This document shows, piece after piece, positions 33,685 through 43,335 of a stretch of DNA of 64,000 bases. The notes under the pieces were generated by a model. That model ran no database searches. It was not told the DNA's origin and saw only the letters and a list, made by a program, of their open reading frames with translations. This DNA comes from Hortaea werneckii (Eukaryota > Ascomycota > Dothideomycetes > Mycosphaerellales > Teratosphaeriaceae): the NCBI GenBank assembly GCA_037044905.1, contig JBAOKB010000028.1, forward strand, positions 1 through 64,000. Direction: 5' to 3'. A program made the position numbers and the translations under genes. The stretch's first letter is position 1. Each line of letters opens with the position of its first letter.

Positions 33685-33727
<43 letters not shown>

Positions 33728-34020
33728 TTCACATAAACAGCTGCACCCACCTGAATTAGTTACACCGACTTGCATCTCAGCGGAATCGATCCTTATTTCT
33801 CTTGTAGCTGTGAATACATGCTACTGCTTTGACGCTCAGCTATAGGTTTGCCGTCACCGTTTTGCTCTTTAATTTTAGTTTCTGCCCTTTTGATCGGGTC
33901 GTGTTACCTAAGAGTCTTATACTGAGGATACGCCAGGGGCAACTGAAGAGTCTTTTAATCAAACAATATCGTATTTTGATTGGCACGCACGCTTGCCAAG
34001 TACCGGGGTCCTCACCTGCA
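33298..34020. other. Intergenic region with a poly-C tract
   Basis: This 723-base stretch lies between the secreted-protein gene and the CHAT-protease gene, both on the plus strand. It contains a 41-base run of C (33687-33727) about 300 bases before the CHAT start. No gene is supported. Confidence 0.45.
33687..33727. repeat. Poly-C homopolymer, 41 bases
   Basis: An uninterrupted run of 41 C on the plus strand. Its length may be imprecise because such runs are hard to sequence. There are three other long C/G runs in this window. Confidence 0.9.
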
Positions 34021-35151
34021 ATGGCTCCGATACGCCTGCTTGGGTCTGTGTCCTATAGTGAGCAAGATCATGGCTGGGCGTTGGACATTGGGATTCTTCT
34101 GGCTCAATGGATCTATATCAGCACCCTATCCCAGCATTCCGTCTGGGAAGCGGACAAAGAAACGATCGAGGAGATCCGAAGTCGCGCTTTCGCCATGAAT
34201 GAAATGTTGACTGCGCGTAGGTTGGCGATCCAACTACCTATATCAGCCCAAGGCACGGAACTTCTCAGCTATTACGAGTCAGTCTTCCATAACATCAACC
34301 TTCTCATTCCGCGACACTATGGAATATTTGCAGCGGTCGGTGCAGCAGCAGCCGTCCTCAACATGGGAAAGAAACTAGTAGGAATAATGGCGGAAGAGCA
34401 CAAGGTTTTAGTAAGAGGCATTCTGCGCCCACTTGCCGAAGACCGAATTCGGAGCCTGCCAGGCATTGACCGTGAGCGCTTCGCAAACCGCTTTCAGCCC
34501 GATGAAGTGATGAGGATCTTGGGAACCCTACCTGGCACTGACGATGACGTGAAAGAGAAAGTGCGCAGTCTTCTCCACGAGCTTTCAAGGCCGATGATAA
34601 TTCTGTTTGTCTTTGCCGATCCGCCGGATCAATCACGACTTAGTCTCGGCGAAGAGCAGCGTCTTGTACACGACAGCTTGGCTCGCGGCATGGAGCGCGA
34701 CAGCTTCGAGGTTGAAATCATGCCAAATGCGAGGCCGGAAGACCTCGGCCCTCAGCTTCGCAGATTGAGACCTACGTTTGTTCACTTCAGTGGGCACGGC
34801 TCGGCTGATGGACTGGTATTTTCCAGTGGAGCCGGCTCAGCCCGGCAGGTTCAACCGTCAGCATTGTTTCGATTGCTTCGCCTCGCCGCGCACGATCGAT
34901 TAAAGGGAGTTGTGATGAACGCGTGCTACAGTGCTGAACAATTACAGACACTCGCGCATGAAGCATCTCTTCCGTGTCCCACGGTCGTAATGGAGGCCGA
35001 GGTGTCCGATGCTGCGGCCATGAGCTTCTCTCAGCAATTCTACTCCTACTTGGGAGATGGCGAAACATTCAAAGATGCTTTCGAGTGGGCTGGTGCTTCT
35101 TCCGACCTCACTGGCGACAATGGTCGGATGATAGCTCAGCTAGTCGAGTAA
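34021..35151 (+). CDS. Stand-alone CHAT-domain (caspase-like) protease
   Basis: Intronless 376-residue protein. The C-terminal half is a CHAT domain of the caspase-hemoglobinase fold. The catalytic His is at residue 259 in HFSGHG and the catalytic Cys at 302 in VMNACYSAEQ. The closing module PTVVMEAEVSDAAAMSF...FYSYLGDGETFKDAFEWA is like those of bacterial CHAT proteins. The N-terminal 190 residues are mostly helical, with a hydrophobic stretch at about 101-121 (HYGIFAAVGAAAAVLNMGKK) and no recognisable NACHT, TPR or death-fold domain. CHAT proteases in bacteria and fungi are often triggered effectors in defence or cell-death systems. Start was set at MAPIRLLG, where the frame begins to look coding; ATG at 33829 is possible. 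Lack of introns and the bacterial style suggest transfer, but this is inference. Confidence 0.8.
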   Translation: MAPIRLLGSVSYSEQDHGWALDIGILLAQWIYISTLSQHSVWEADKETIEEIRSRAFAMNEMLTARRLAIQLPISAQGTELLSYYESVFHNINLLIPRHYGIFAAVGAAAAVLNMGKKLVGIMAEEHKVLVRGILRPLAEDRIRSLPGIDRERFANRFQPDEVMRILGTLPGTDDDVKEKVRSLLHELSRPMIILFVFADPPDQSRLSLGEEQRLVHDSLARGMERDSFEVEIMPNARPEDLGPQLRRLRPTFVHFSGHGSADGLVFSSGAGSARQVQPSALFRLLRLAAHDRLKGVVMNACYSAEQLQTLAHEASLPCPTVVMEAEVSDAAAMSFSQQFYSYLGDGETFKDAFEWAGASSDLTGDNGRMIAQLVE

Positions 35152-35511
35152 TCAAAAGTCTTGACATCCGGGTTGGGCACAAGCTGAGACTTGTACTCTG
35201 CAGATATGAGCATCGAGTACAGGAGTTTTAGTACAGTCGTGGCCTTCTGTCAACTTTTTCTCCCACTTGTAATTTTGGTTGCTTCTGTCATACTGACACA
35301 TCCGACGTCTGTATGATTTTTCCTATCTTGCAATTCACCAAGGGCCTGACAGGCGTCTTTTGGTGTAACCGTAATAGAGAGCAGAAAGCGGGGGCGAGAC
35401 GACAAATTTTATAAAGAGCTTCGACGCAACTGTATGTGCCCGCTCACATTAAAATCATTGCGACATTGTTAGAAGTGCTATATCAGGCATCGATCAGCTC
35501 AGATTCAAATC
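35152..35511. other. Convergent intergenic region
   Basis: This is the 3' flank shared by the CHAT gene and the carbamoylase-racemase gene. No feature is seen. Confidence 0.4.
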
Positions 35512-37335
35512 TCAGACGTAATCTTGCGATCTCATCTTCCTTGCCTTGGAGCTAGAAGCGTACATGCCGCACTTGGCAGTCTTTCCGCCCATTCTCACCA
35601 TCCCGACCAGATGGTGCACTCCAGCAACGACTCCATCGACTACCTGGCAATCCTCACCGACTGCCTCTTCCACAGCAGCTTTCATATCTGTCATACCAGC
35701 ACATCCCAATGTGAGGGTTTCCGCTCCCTTTGCAACTAAGGACCTCGCCACATCCTGCATGATCCCCAGAATCTGTGACCTCGGCTTACGTTCAAGATCC
35801 AAGACGCCGATATTGCAAGACTCTACGCCCGCACAGAACCCTTCCATGCCATAATGACGCACAGCATCGCCATGCATGACCTTACTCCGATTCGAAGTGG
35901 CCACGATCCCAAACCTGGCTCCCAGAGTCCGAGCAGCGATCAGACTGGCCTCCATAATCCCAATTACCGGCACATCGAACTCCTCCCGCAGCATTCGAAT
36001 CAGAGCGTGGTCCGAGTAGCAGGCCACTAACATGGCGTCGTATCCCTCACGCTGCTGCATCGGGATGATAGATCGGCAGGCCGCGGCGGCTGACATGATG
36101 TTGTCGACGTTGCCTTCGACGGCAAGAGGTGCGGGCGTTGGGGCAGTGAAGCCCACCACTTCGACGTCTGGGGGGAGGGTGGGCTCGACCATCTTCACGC
36201 AGTTGTCTGTCATGGACTTGGTTGCGTTCGGGTTGCACAGGAGAACGCGTATTTTGCGACGAGCATCAGATGTTGCCGAGGAATTGGTATTGGAGGACGC
36301 ATACTCGCCGTCCGGTCTTCCATTCGTCACCTTGTTGTCCTGGTTCAGTTTCGGGGGCTCCACGACGCCCGTCTGCTCCAAGATGCGGCCGTAGTGCTCT
36401 GTTCGCCTATGTCTCGCGAAGTCAAAGGTCCTTGATTTCCCTTGCTTGCACAAGTCAAGATCGCAGTCTGCAATGATGATCTCGTCTTCTACCGTCCGGG
36501 CTTCTGCCAAAATCTCGCCTTCCGGCCCGGTGATACATGAGCCTCCGATGAGTGAGTACTTACCATCGTCCATCCCGCACCTGGCGGCAGAGACGGAGAA
36601 AGTCGCGTTCATGTAACTGTTAGCCTGCATTACGAGTTTGTGATGAAATAGTGCGCTCTCCTCGGCCTTCTGCGGGTCTTGGTTTTTGTCACTGCCCCAA
36701 AGATCCGGTGCAAAGCCCGCCGTGTTGTAACCGCATAAGACTACCTCGACGCCCTGTAGTCCTAAGCAGCGCCACGCTTCCGGCCATCGACGGTCGTTGC
36801 AAATCATCATTCCCATGATTGGTTCCGAGCCATGTGCAAGCTCTGGCACCCGAAACGCTTCAAAGCCCAGATCACCAGGCTTGAAGTAGCGTTTCTCGAG
36901 TTGATTGGTGGCTTTCGGATCGGCGAAGGGCTCAAAGTCGCCAGGCAGATGGATCTTGCGATACTTTGATAGCACAGAGCCGGTTTTGGCGTGGTAATAC
37001 ACGCAAGCATTGAATCTCTCGCCATTGTCTGCAGCCTCTGCAAATCCGACGGCGATATCAACATTCAGTTCGGTCGCCTTGGCGAAGAGCGGAGCTGTAT
37101 TGGGAGATTTGGTGACGTCCCCATGCTCAAACCAAGAGGACAGCTCATCTGGGTCGTTGATAAGGTGGCGTGGGAAGAAGGTGGTGAATGCTGTTTCCGG
37201 GAATAGTACGAGCTCTGCTCCCTTGCTACCGGCATTCTCCAGTAGCTTGAGCATGCGTTGTAAGGTTGCTTCACGTGGGTCGGTTCGATGGACAGCTCCT
37301 ATCTGGGCTGCCGCGATTCTGATTTTGCGAGTCAT
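35512..37335 (-). CDS. D-carbamoylase fused to hydantoin/Asp-Glu racemase
   Basis: Intronless 607-residue two-domain enzyme. Residues 1-322 form a nitrilase-superfamily domain very close to bacterial N-carbamoyl-D-amino acid amidohydrolase. The catalytic triad is E47 (FPETAFTTFFPRH), K127 (KYRKIHLPG) and C179 (ICNDRRWPEAWR), and LEKRYFKPGDLGF is also shared. This domain hydrolyses N-carbamoyl-D-amino acids to D-amino acid, CO2 and ammonia. After a polar linker (about 325-360), residues 362-585 form an Asp/Glu/hydantoin racemase domain (HyuE/Dcg1 type): CNPNATKSMT, catalytic Cys 439 (VACYSDHA) and Cys 545 (LGCAGM). The C-terminus is short and basic. The two activities are separate genes in bacterial hydantoin operons. 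The gene sits back to back with a Zn2Cys6 regulator. Confidence 0.93.
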   Translation of the reverse strand: MTRKIRIAAAQIGAVHRTDPREATLQRMLKLLENAGSKGAELVLFPETAFTTFFPRHLINDPDELSSWFEHGDVTKSPNTAPLFAKATELNVDIAVGFAEAADNGERFNACVYYHAKTGSVLSKYRKIHLPGDFEPFADPKATNQLEKRYFKPGDLGFEAFRVPELAHGSEPIMGMMICNDRRWPEAWRCLGLQGVEVVLCGYNTAGFAPDLWGSDKNQDPQKAEESALFHHKLVMQANSYMNATFSVSAARCGMDDGKYSLIGGSCITGPEGEILAEARTVEDEIIIADCDLDLCKQGKSRTFDFARHRRTEHYGRILEQTGVVEPPKLNQDNKVTNGRPDGEYASSNTNSSATSDARRKIRVLLCNPNATKSMTDNCVKMVEPTLPPDVEVVGFTAPTPAPLAVEGNVDNIMSAAAACRSIIPMQQREGYDAMLVACYSDHALIRMLREEFDVPVIGIMEASLIAARTLGARFGIVATSNRSKVMHGDAVRHYGMEGFCAGVESCNIGVLDLERKPRSQILGIMQDVARSLVAKGAETLTLGCAGMTDMKAAVEEAVGEDCQVVDGVVAGVHHLVGMVRMGGKTAKCGMYASSSKARKMRSQDYV

Positions 37336-38490
37336 AGTATCCAGCTTGCTTATAAATCGCTCCGCTGATCAATGTGATGATATTGAGGGGGCTGAACGAG
37401 GGATATGAAGGAGGCCGTATGGGACTTTTCGGATCCTTACCTGTAGTTGACAAAAACCATGCCCTCTTACTGAGTTTTGAAGCATACAAAGCTGTGAACA
37501 GGTCTTCGCCTCGCCGTGCCGTGTCAGTCGCTCTGCCGGATGGGCAAGCATAGTCGCCTCAAGGGCACCAAACGAGGGCGCCGGCGGGCAGAGCAGCCCG
37601 GCCGAGACGACGGCCGTAGATAAGGACTGCAGACGGACGACCAAGAACCTGTTGCTGCAGGATAAGGCCAGAGCGTTTGATAAGCACTGGGCCTACTTCG
37701 GGGCGCGACGGAACTCTCCGACTGTACCAAGACCTTCCGTTGGGGGCAGAAGCTGTGGAGGACTTCGCGCAATCGTGGGCCCGACGTCCTTACAATTGCA
37801 CCTCTTATAACCACAGGTTACCCGACCACCCGGGCCGGCTCAAGCCATGTCGATGCGGATGCTACAGTATCAGGCTTTGCTCGCGGTGCAGCGTCTGTAC
37901 TGCCAATGATTCCTGCAGTCAATCTCACCATCAACATTGAACGCCGTAAGATGTTGTTCAGCAGACCCTGCCATCCCCGGTCCAGCCTTCGGCATTTGGT
38001 GAGAATTTCCGGTTGCAATACTTGGTCCAATGGCTGCCACGCGTGCGAGATAAGGCTCGAAACCTTGGAGGGTACAATACTGTAGTATCGTAGTGCTCTA
38101 TGGGTCCCGGTCAGGGTCCGGGCCTGGATGAGGGGTTACGGTAAATATGTGGTAAGGAACCGGAGGTAGCAGACACGCGAGTCGTCGTTGAGGGGTAAGA
38201 AGTGGAGAGTGCTTCTTGGGCTTCACGCTTCTGACTACCGCATTCGCTTACTTGCGGATGTTGCATCCTTCCCGCTCGTATATTGCCGGCCCTGCTGTTG
38301 CTGGTAGCAGTTCACGATGTGACCTAGAAACGCCGCTATCGGCGCCCTTGCGATAATGACTCCATGCTCTTCATTGGAGCTTCCTATCGCAGTCATGCAA
38401 CTTGACTGGTCTTTGGTGGGGAGGACGAGATATCAACTACCCCAACTACGAACGCCTGGCAGCGTTCGGGCTTTAAAGTGATCATACAAG
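37336..38490. promoter_or_regulatory. Divergent promoter of carbamoylase-racemase and Zn2Cys6 regulator
   Basis: A 1155-base spacer lies between two divergent start codons and is likely to hold the control sites of the local regulator. I could not pick out a clear CGG-spacer-CCG operator by eye. Open frames here are short and unconvincing. Confidence 0.45.
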
Positions 38491-40859
38491 ATGGCTCCTG
38501 CATCCACGTCCTTCCTCTCACAAGCCTACCCCACGTTGCAGCCACCTTGTTCCGATTTGTCCGAGATGCCTTCATTGACCCAGACCTCAGCATCTGCGAC
38601 TCAGACTCAAACGTTGACGGAAGCGACTGATCGAGCCCGAGCTTACAAGTCAAGGAACAAACGCCCATGCGATTTCTGTCGTTACAAGAAAGCAGCTTGT
38701 CATCTGGATCATCAACCGCCCTGTGAGCTATGCATACGCTATAACAAAGAATGTACCTTCGTCGAATCACCGGCCAAGAGAAGACGGCCTAACGATAGCA
38801 ATGCCAGTAATGAATTAGGAAAGAGCTCTGGCGCATTCAACCCAATGTCCGCCATGAATGGCAACGGAGACACGATCAGTTTCGCCAATGCGTTAGGAGG
38901 CAGCGTCGACATGCACCAGAACATCTTAGGCTGGGAAAATGGGATGCAGCCATTCCACATATCAGGCATCGGCATGACGCCAGAGGTGGGCGCCTCGGAG
39001 TTCACTTTCGATCCAGCCCTATATCAGGATAACGCCGTCCACTTCGAGAACCCATTCGACCCGATTGCTGCATCTGTTAGTACGACAGAGACTGTACCCA
39101 AAGTCGCTAGCGTCCACAATAGGCATGACAGCTCCATGGAAACATCACCTCTCTCCCAAGCAGCTCACTTGCCTCTCAATCTGAACCTTCCATTCGATAC
39201 AACGAGTGGCGAGCCTTCGTTGGACAACCAGGCATGTTCCAATGCTCAAGTGGTGGGCATGAGCGGGGAGTCAGATCCCTATCTGCTCGCGCGTTATCGC
39301 TACGACCAGTATAACGAAGCTTCATTTCAATCCCTTCGCATGCGCAAGATGAACAGCGGGCCATCTGAAGATGGCAGTATACCGTCATTTTTCACCATCC
39401 AGCATAATGCTTTGGCTTCCAAGGCACAGCCAGTGGAAAGGTCGGAAGTCATGGATAAATATCGCAGTGAGGTGGAAGAAATGGTCAGCGAAGAGGTCGG
39501 GAAGCGACTGATACGGCTTTTCTACAAGTATGTGCAGCCTTATTTCCCTATACTCACGAGAGAGGGACACCATGAGCGAGACTTCACCGGCGTACGGAAC
39601 TTGTCCAGTATTCCGACATGCATTTTGGCTGCGATCTATGGACACGCTCTTCCCTTTTGCGCCTGGGACGAGAAACTTTGCGTAGAGGTCTACACGCCAC
39701 CCTCGGCAGATGCGCTGTTCCGCATTGCTTGGCTGGCCTGCATGCCATTGCTTCATACGCCGTCCTTAGCTGTCCTTCAGACCTTGCTGTTGCTGGTCCA
39801 GCGCCGCCCAACCAACAAGCATGTGAGCGACACGCCAATGAAGTTTGTAATGATGACGACTGCCGTCTCTGTCGCACAAGCTCTCGGCCTCCACCGAGAT
39901 TGCTCAGACTGGCCACTACCGAGTTGGGAGATCAAAGTTCGCAGACGTCTTGGATGGGCCACCTTCATTCAAGACAAATGGATCGCTCTCAACATGGGTC
40001 GTAGCAGCCACATCCAGTCCGACGACTGGGACGTCAACCCTCTGACAGAGAACGATTTCCCAGAGATCGAGCTGGAAGGTCCAAGCAGCGAGAGCGGTTC
40101 CAAAGGCCAGCACTTCATGAAACTGTGCGAGCTTACTGTCATCGTCGACGACATCATGCATAGCCTCTACAGCTTGAAGGCAACAAGGTCGTTACACAAC
40201 AGCCTCGATGCAACCCTCGAAGTGGCCAAACCTCTTCGCCTTCGCCTTACTGAATGGTACCAAAGCTTACCGCCTGGTCTGCTGCCTCAGCCCTCTACTA
40301 CGCCAGTCAGCCCTGGTAGTGGTAGGAGAAGGTCGTCCGCCCATGAGCTGGACGGCAATGGAAGCCTACATCTTGCCTACATCACTGCAAAGATTGAGCT
40401 TTTCCGGGCTATGTTGCGTCCGCGGGCGACAGACGCGAATTCTGCTGCGTTGCTGGCATTGCGTACTGGTGCTCTCACTGTCGCGGGTGAGATGTTTGAA
40501 TTCCTGGAAGGATTGCAACCGAACGAGCTCGAAGCTTTTTGGGCGAGCTGTAAGTACAGCATGAGTCATGTTTGCGGCGAATAACTAACATCTTAGCAGA
40601 TGCTCGAACCAATTTCACCATAGCTTCTAGTTTCATGCTCCTGCTTTTTGTGACCTCGACGACTTTACACGATGCGAAAGAAAGTCTCAGTCTGCTTACG
40701 TCGTGGCGATCTCTGTTGCGCGTCAAGAGTCGGAGCTGTGACCTGCTGAATTTGGCTTTGCTCAGGTTGGATGGCGTCTTCGTCGCTGGTATGGAGAAGC
40801 TGATCGAGCTGAGCCCTGCAGCTGCACAAGCTTGGGCCGAAGGGGAGCACTCATCATAG
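38491..40859 (+). CDS. Zn2Cys6 transcription factor of the carbamoylase cluster
   Basis: Nuclear fungal transcription factor of 772 residues from two exons (38491-40549, 40600-40859). The zinc cluster uses C60, C63, C70, C78, C81 and C88 (CDFCRYKKAAC, then CELC, then C) and is followed by basic AKRRR. A long disordered Ser/Asn/Met-rich part precedes the fungal-specific middle homology domain (about 330-620: LIRLFYKYVQPYFPILTREG, VAQALGLHRDCSDWPL, RRRLGWATFIQDKWIAL). This layout resembles regulators of amino-acid and xylan use, but the target genes are not defined. Its promoter is shared with the carbamoylase-racemase gene and it ends 167 bases from the permease, so local control is likely. 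The 50-nt intron ends in a tandem TAGCAG acceptor that could give two proteins, with Tyr or Ser-Asp at the junction. Confidence 0.9.
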
Positions 40860-41026
40860 AGCAGGCGTCTGTTTGGGTGTGCGTTTAGAGCTTGGCTTTT
40901 GTTGGATCTGGCCAGTTGAGGACCGAGGATGGGTTCACACAGAGCAATAGAGAATAAGTGGGGCCAGGAAGAATACGAGTAATGACTGACATGATCTAGA
41001 TTCTATAGATGTTTAACTTCTTCTTT

Positions 41027-42805
41027 TCACGCCTCGAAAGCCTTCTTGCCTTGTAAATCCTCCAGAGCCACCGCTTCAGGCTCGGCATCGACACCCTCCA
41101 AGCTTTCAAACAAGGCGCCTGCCTCTCCTGTGATTTCCATCGGACTAAACTTATGCAGGATCCAGTACACAGTACCCGCAATGACGGTGCTCACGCACCA
41201 ACTTAAGCTGTACAGATACACAGCGCCGTTGGGGACATTTAAGGAGCTGTTGCATGCGTGGACCAGCCCTGGCATGTCCGGCACTACTCCACAGGCAAAA
41301 GCCACAAATGCGCGCCAATTGAACCCGTGCGTAAACCAGTGAGGGCCCAGCTTGGAGGATGAGTATAGATCCGGCAGCGAGAGGCGTTTCTGTCGGCAGA
41401 TCCAAAAGTCCGTAACGAGCACGCCTGCCAGACCACCCAAGAAAAGTGAGTATCCGCCCAGGAACGAAGAGAAGGACTTCGCACTGTACTGGATGTACCA
41501 AGGGACGGTTGCAACACTGAGCAGTGCGCAGACGTACGCTCCGCGGCGGTTGTTTATATATCTCGGAAACCAAAGCGAAAGGTCGTTCGAGAAAGAAACC
41601 GAGTTTGCTGAGATGTTCGTACCGATCACCGCAAAAGCCCAACACAAACCCGCGAAGAACTGGGCCGCTCTGTTGTTCCACAGCCGCGCTACGTATAGCG
41701 GATTCCATGCGTCAGACGCCGGAACGTCATAGATGACTTCTGCTGCGCTGGTGACAGTGGCTCCGAGAACACCACACATGGTGACCAAGACCATCAGACC
41801 CACCGCTTGAGTCCAAAAGACCTGTCTCGGGTACTTAGCGTACCTGGTGAAGTCCGGCATGTTGAGCGCCAATGTGGCTTTAGGTCCAATGGCGGCAGTC
41901 ACACATTGGAAGAAAATTACCGCGGTCGGCGTTCCATCCGTGATCCTTGTTGGCTTGCTGAAGGTGGGCCCGAAGCCATTCGCTTGTACCAAGGCCCAGA
42001 TGAAGAGTGTCAGTCCGAAGATAGGCATTATCACAGTCTTGGCCATGAACATCCAGCGGAGGGTCGACACATGGAGGTACAGCAGGGGCAGCTGAACGAT
42101 GAGGAAGAGGAAGAAGCAGAGGAGCTCGGCCGATGTGACGTGGGCACTTGGCGGTAGTCGATTCTCGAAATGGTTGAACGATGGCCAGATAGCGGAGATC
42201 ATGACCTGAAGGCATTGCCCGCCTTGGAAGCTTTGCGTTCCTGCTCGACCGTCAGCGATGTTGGACAATTTGCACGAAGGATGTCGCCATACCGAACCAG
42301 ATGACGGCCACAGCTCCACGAATGAACACTGCAAATTTCGACCCATGCATACCAAATGCGGATCGACAATAGACGGGGAAGTTGATCCCCTTCATTGCAC
42401 CGACGTACCCATCGAGCATGGCTGGAATGCATACCAGCGCATGCCCGATGAACACGGCCAGAATCGCGAGACCTGGATTCAATCCCTTGGACACGGAAGT
42501 CGACGACACTATATAAAATGTTAGTTAAAATCGGACCTTCGAAAGTCTGTTGCGCATCTTTGCCGGGAGAGGCGTACCTTGATACCTGTCTGTTGTCAGT
42601 GTTGACCTTATTCGTCGGAGATATGGGTCTTTACTCACATCGAAATACTGAATGCCTCAGCTATCCAGAAGCCCAGCAAACTCGGCCATGTCCATGTCCT
42701 CTCTTTCGAACCGATCGGCACTGGCTGAAGGTCTTTGTTCGTCGTAGTCTCGCCAGGCACGGGGTCGGCAGCTGACGCCAGCTCAAGTCTTTTGCGCAAG
42801 CCCAT
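41027..42805 (-). CDS. NCS1 permease (hydantoin/allantoin/uracil type) with an 8-nt microexon
   Basis: Plasma-membrane nucleobase-cation symporter 1 family permease; members carry uracil, allantoin, uridine, thiamine, and in bacteria (Mhp1) hydantoins. Exons are 42805-42639, microexon 42578-42585, 42508-42293 and 42240-41027 (534 residues, normal length). About twelve membrane segments are visible. Family motifs are TWTWPSLLGFWIAEAFSISMYQV, GLNPGLAILAVFIGH, PVYCRSAFGMHGSKF, WFGTQSFQGGQC, ALNMPDFTRYAK and NNRRGAYV. The microexon G-TAT-CAA-G completes MYQV; skipping it would shift the frame. The N-terminal tail contains LELASAADPVPG and the acidic C-tail is typical. The gene faces the Zn2Cys6 regulator at its 3' end and is divergent from the NRPS-like gene. 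The neighbouring carbamoylase-racemase makes hydantoins or carbamoyl amino acids attractive substrates; that is inference. Confidence 0.9.
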
Positions 42806-43335
42806 TACGCTTTTATCTTCTTGCGATGCAATGACCAAGAATTGTATGAAAAGTTGCAATGTGAACTGAAGATGGAAGGGAAATCGATTCTTACATTGAA
42901 GTGACCTACATGTTTCATGTATCTATCCTACGACCGGCCAAGTGCTCCTTTGCTGACGTTGTGCACCCGCGATACCAGATAGCAATTTGGCTTGGCTCGT
43001 AGTAGTAACCCAGACTTATCGGGCACGACGTTAGAGTAGTCACAGCGTTGGGTAAAGTCGGGAAGCGCCACATCCGTCTGCCTATCTTGCAGCCACGGTC
43101 TCTCGGCCGGCCAACCTAGCCCGAAGGGCATAGGCGAAGGTCTTGTCGGCGAAGCAGACCCTGCCCGTAGACCTAGACACTATCTGACATGCATCACGGC
43201 AGACTTCGTTTGAGATCAGAGCAATGCACGGGCAAGCCATTGTTGCGGCTGAGACAATGGATTCCTCTAGCTATATCATTGCACTCGGATTCGGGACCCT
43301 GCAATCTCAGCTGATGCCGCCAGGACGATTCAGAC
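42806..43335. promoter_or_regulatory. Divergent promoter, NCS1 permease and NRPS-like gene
   Basis: This 530-base spacer lies between opposite start codons. Shared control of the two genes is plausible but no operator is recognised. Confidence 0.4.

Noticed and set aside
33687..33727. Poly-C tract as telomere-like or CRISPR-like repeat
   Set aside because: It is a simple homopolymer with no repeat-spacer structure, and the genome is eukaryotic.
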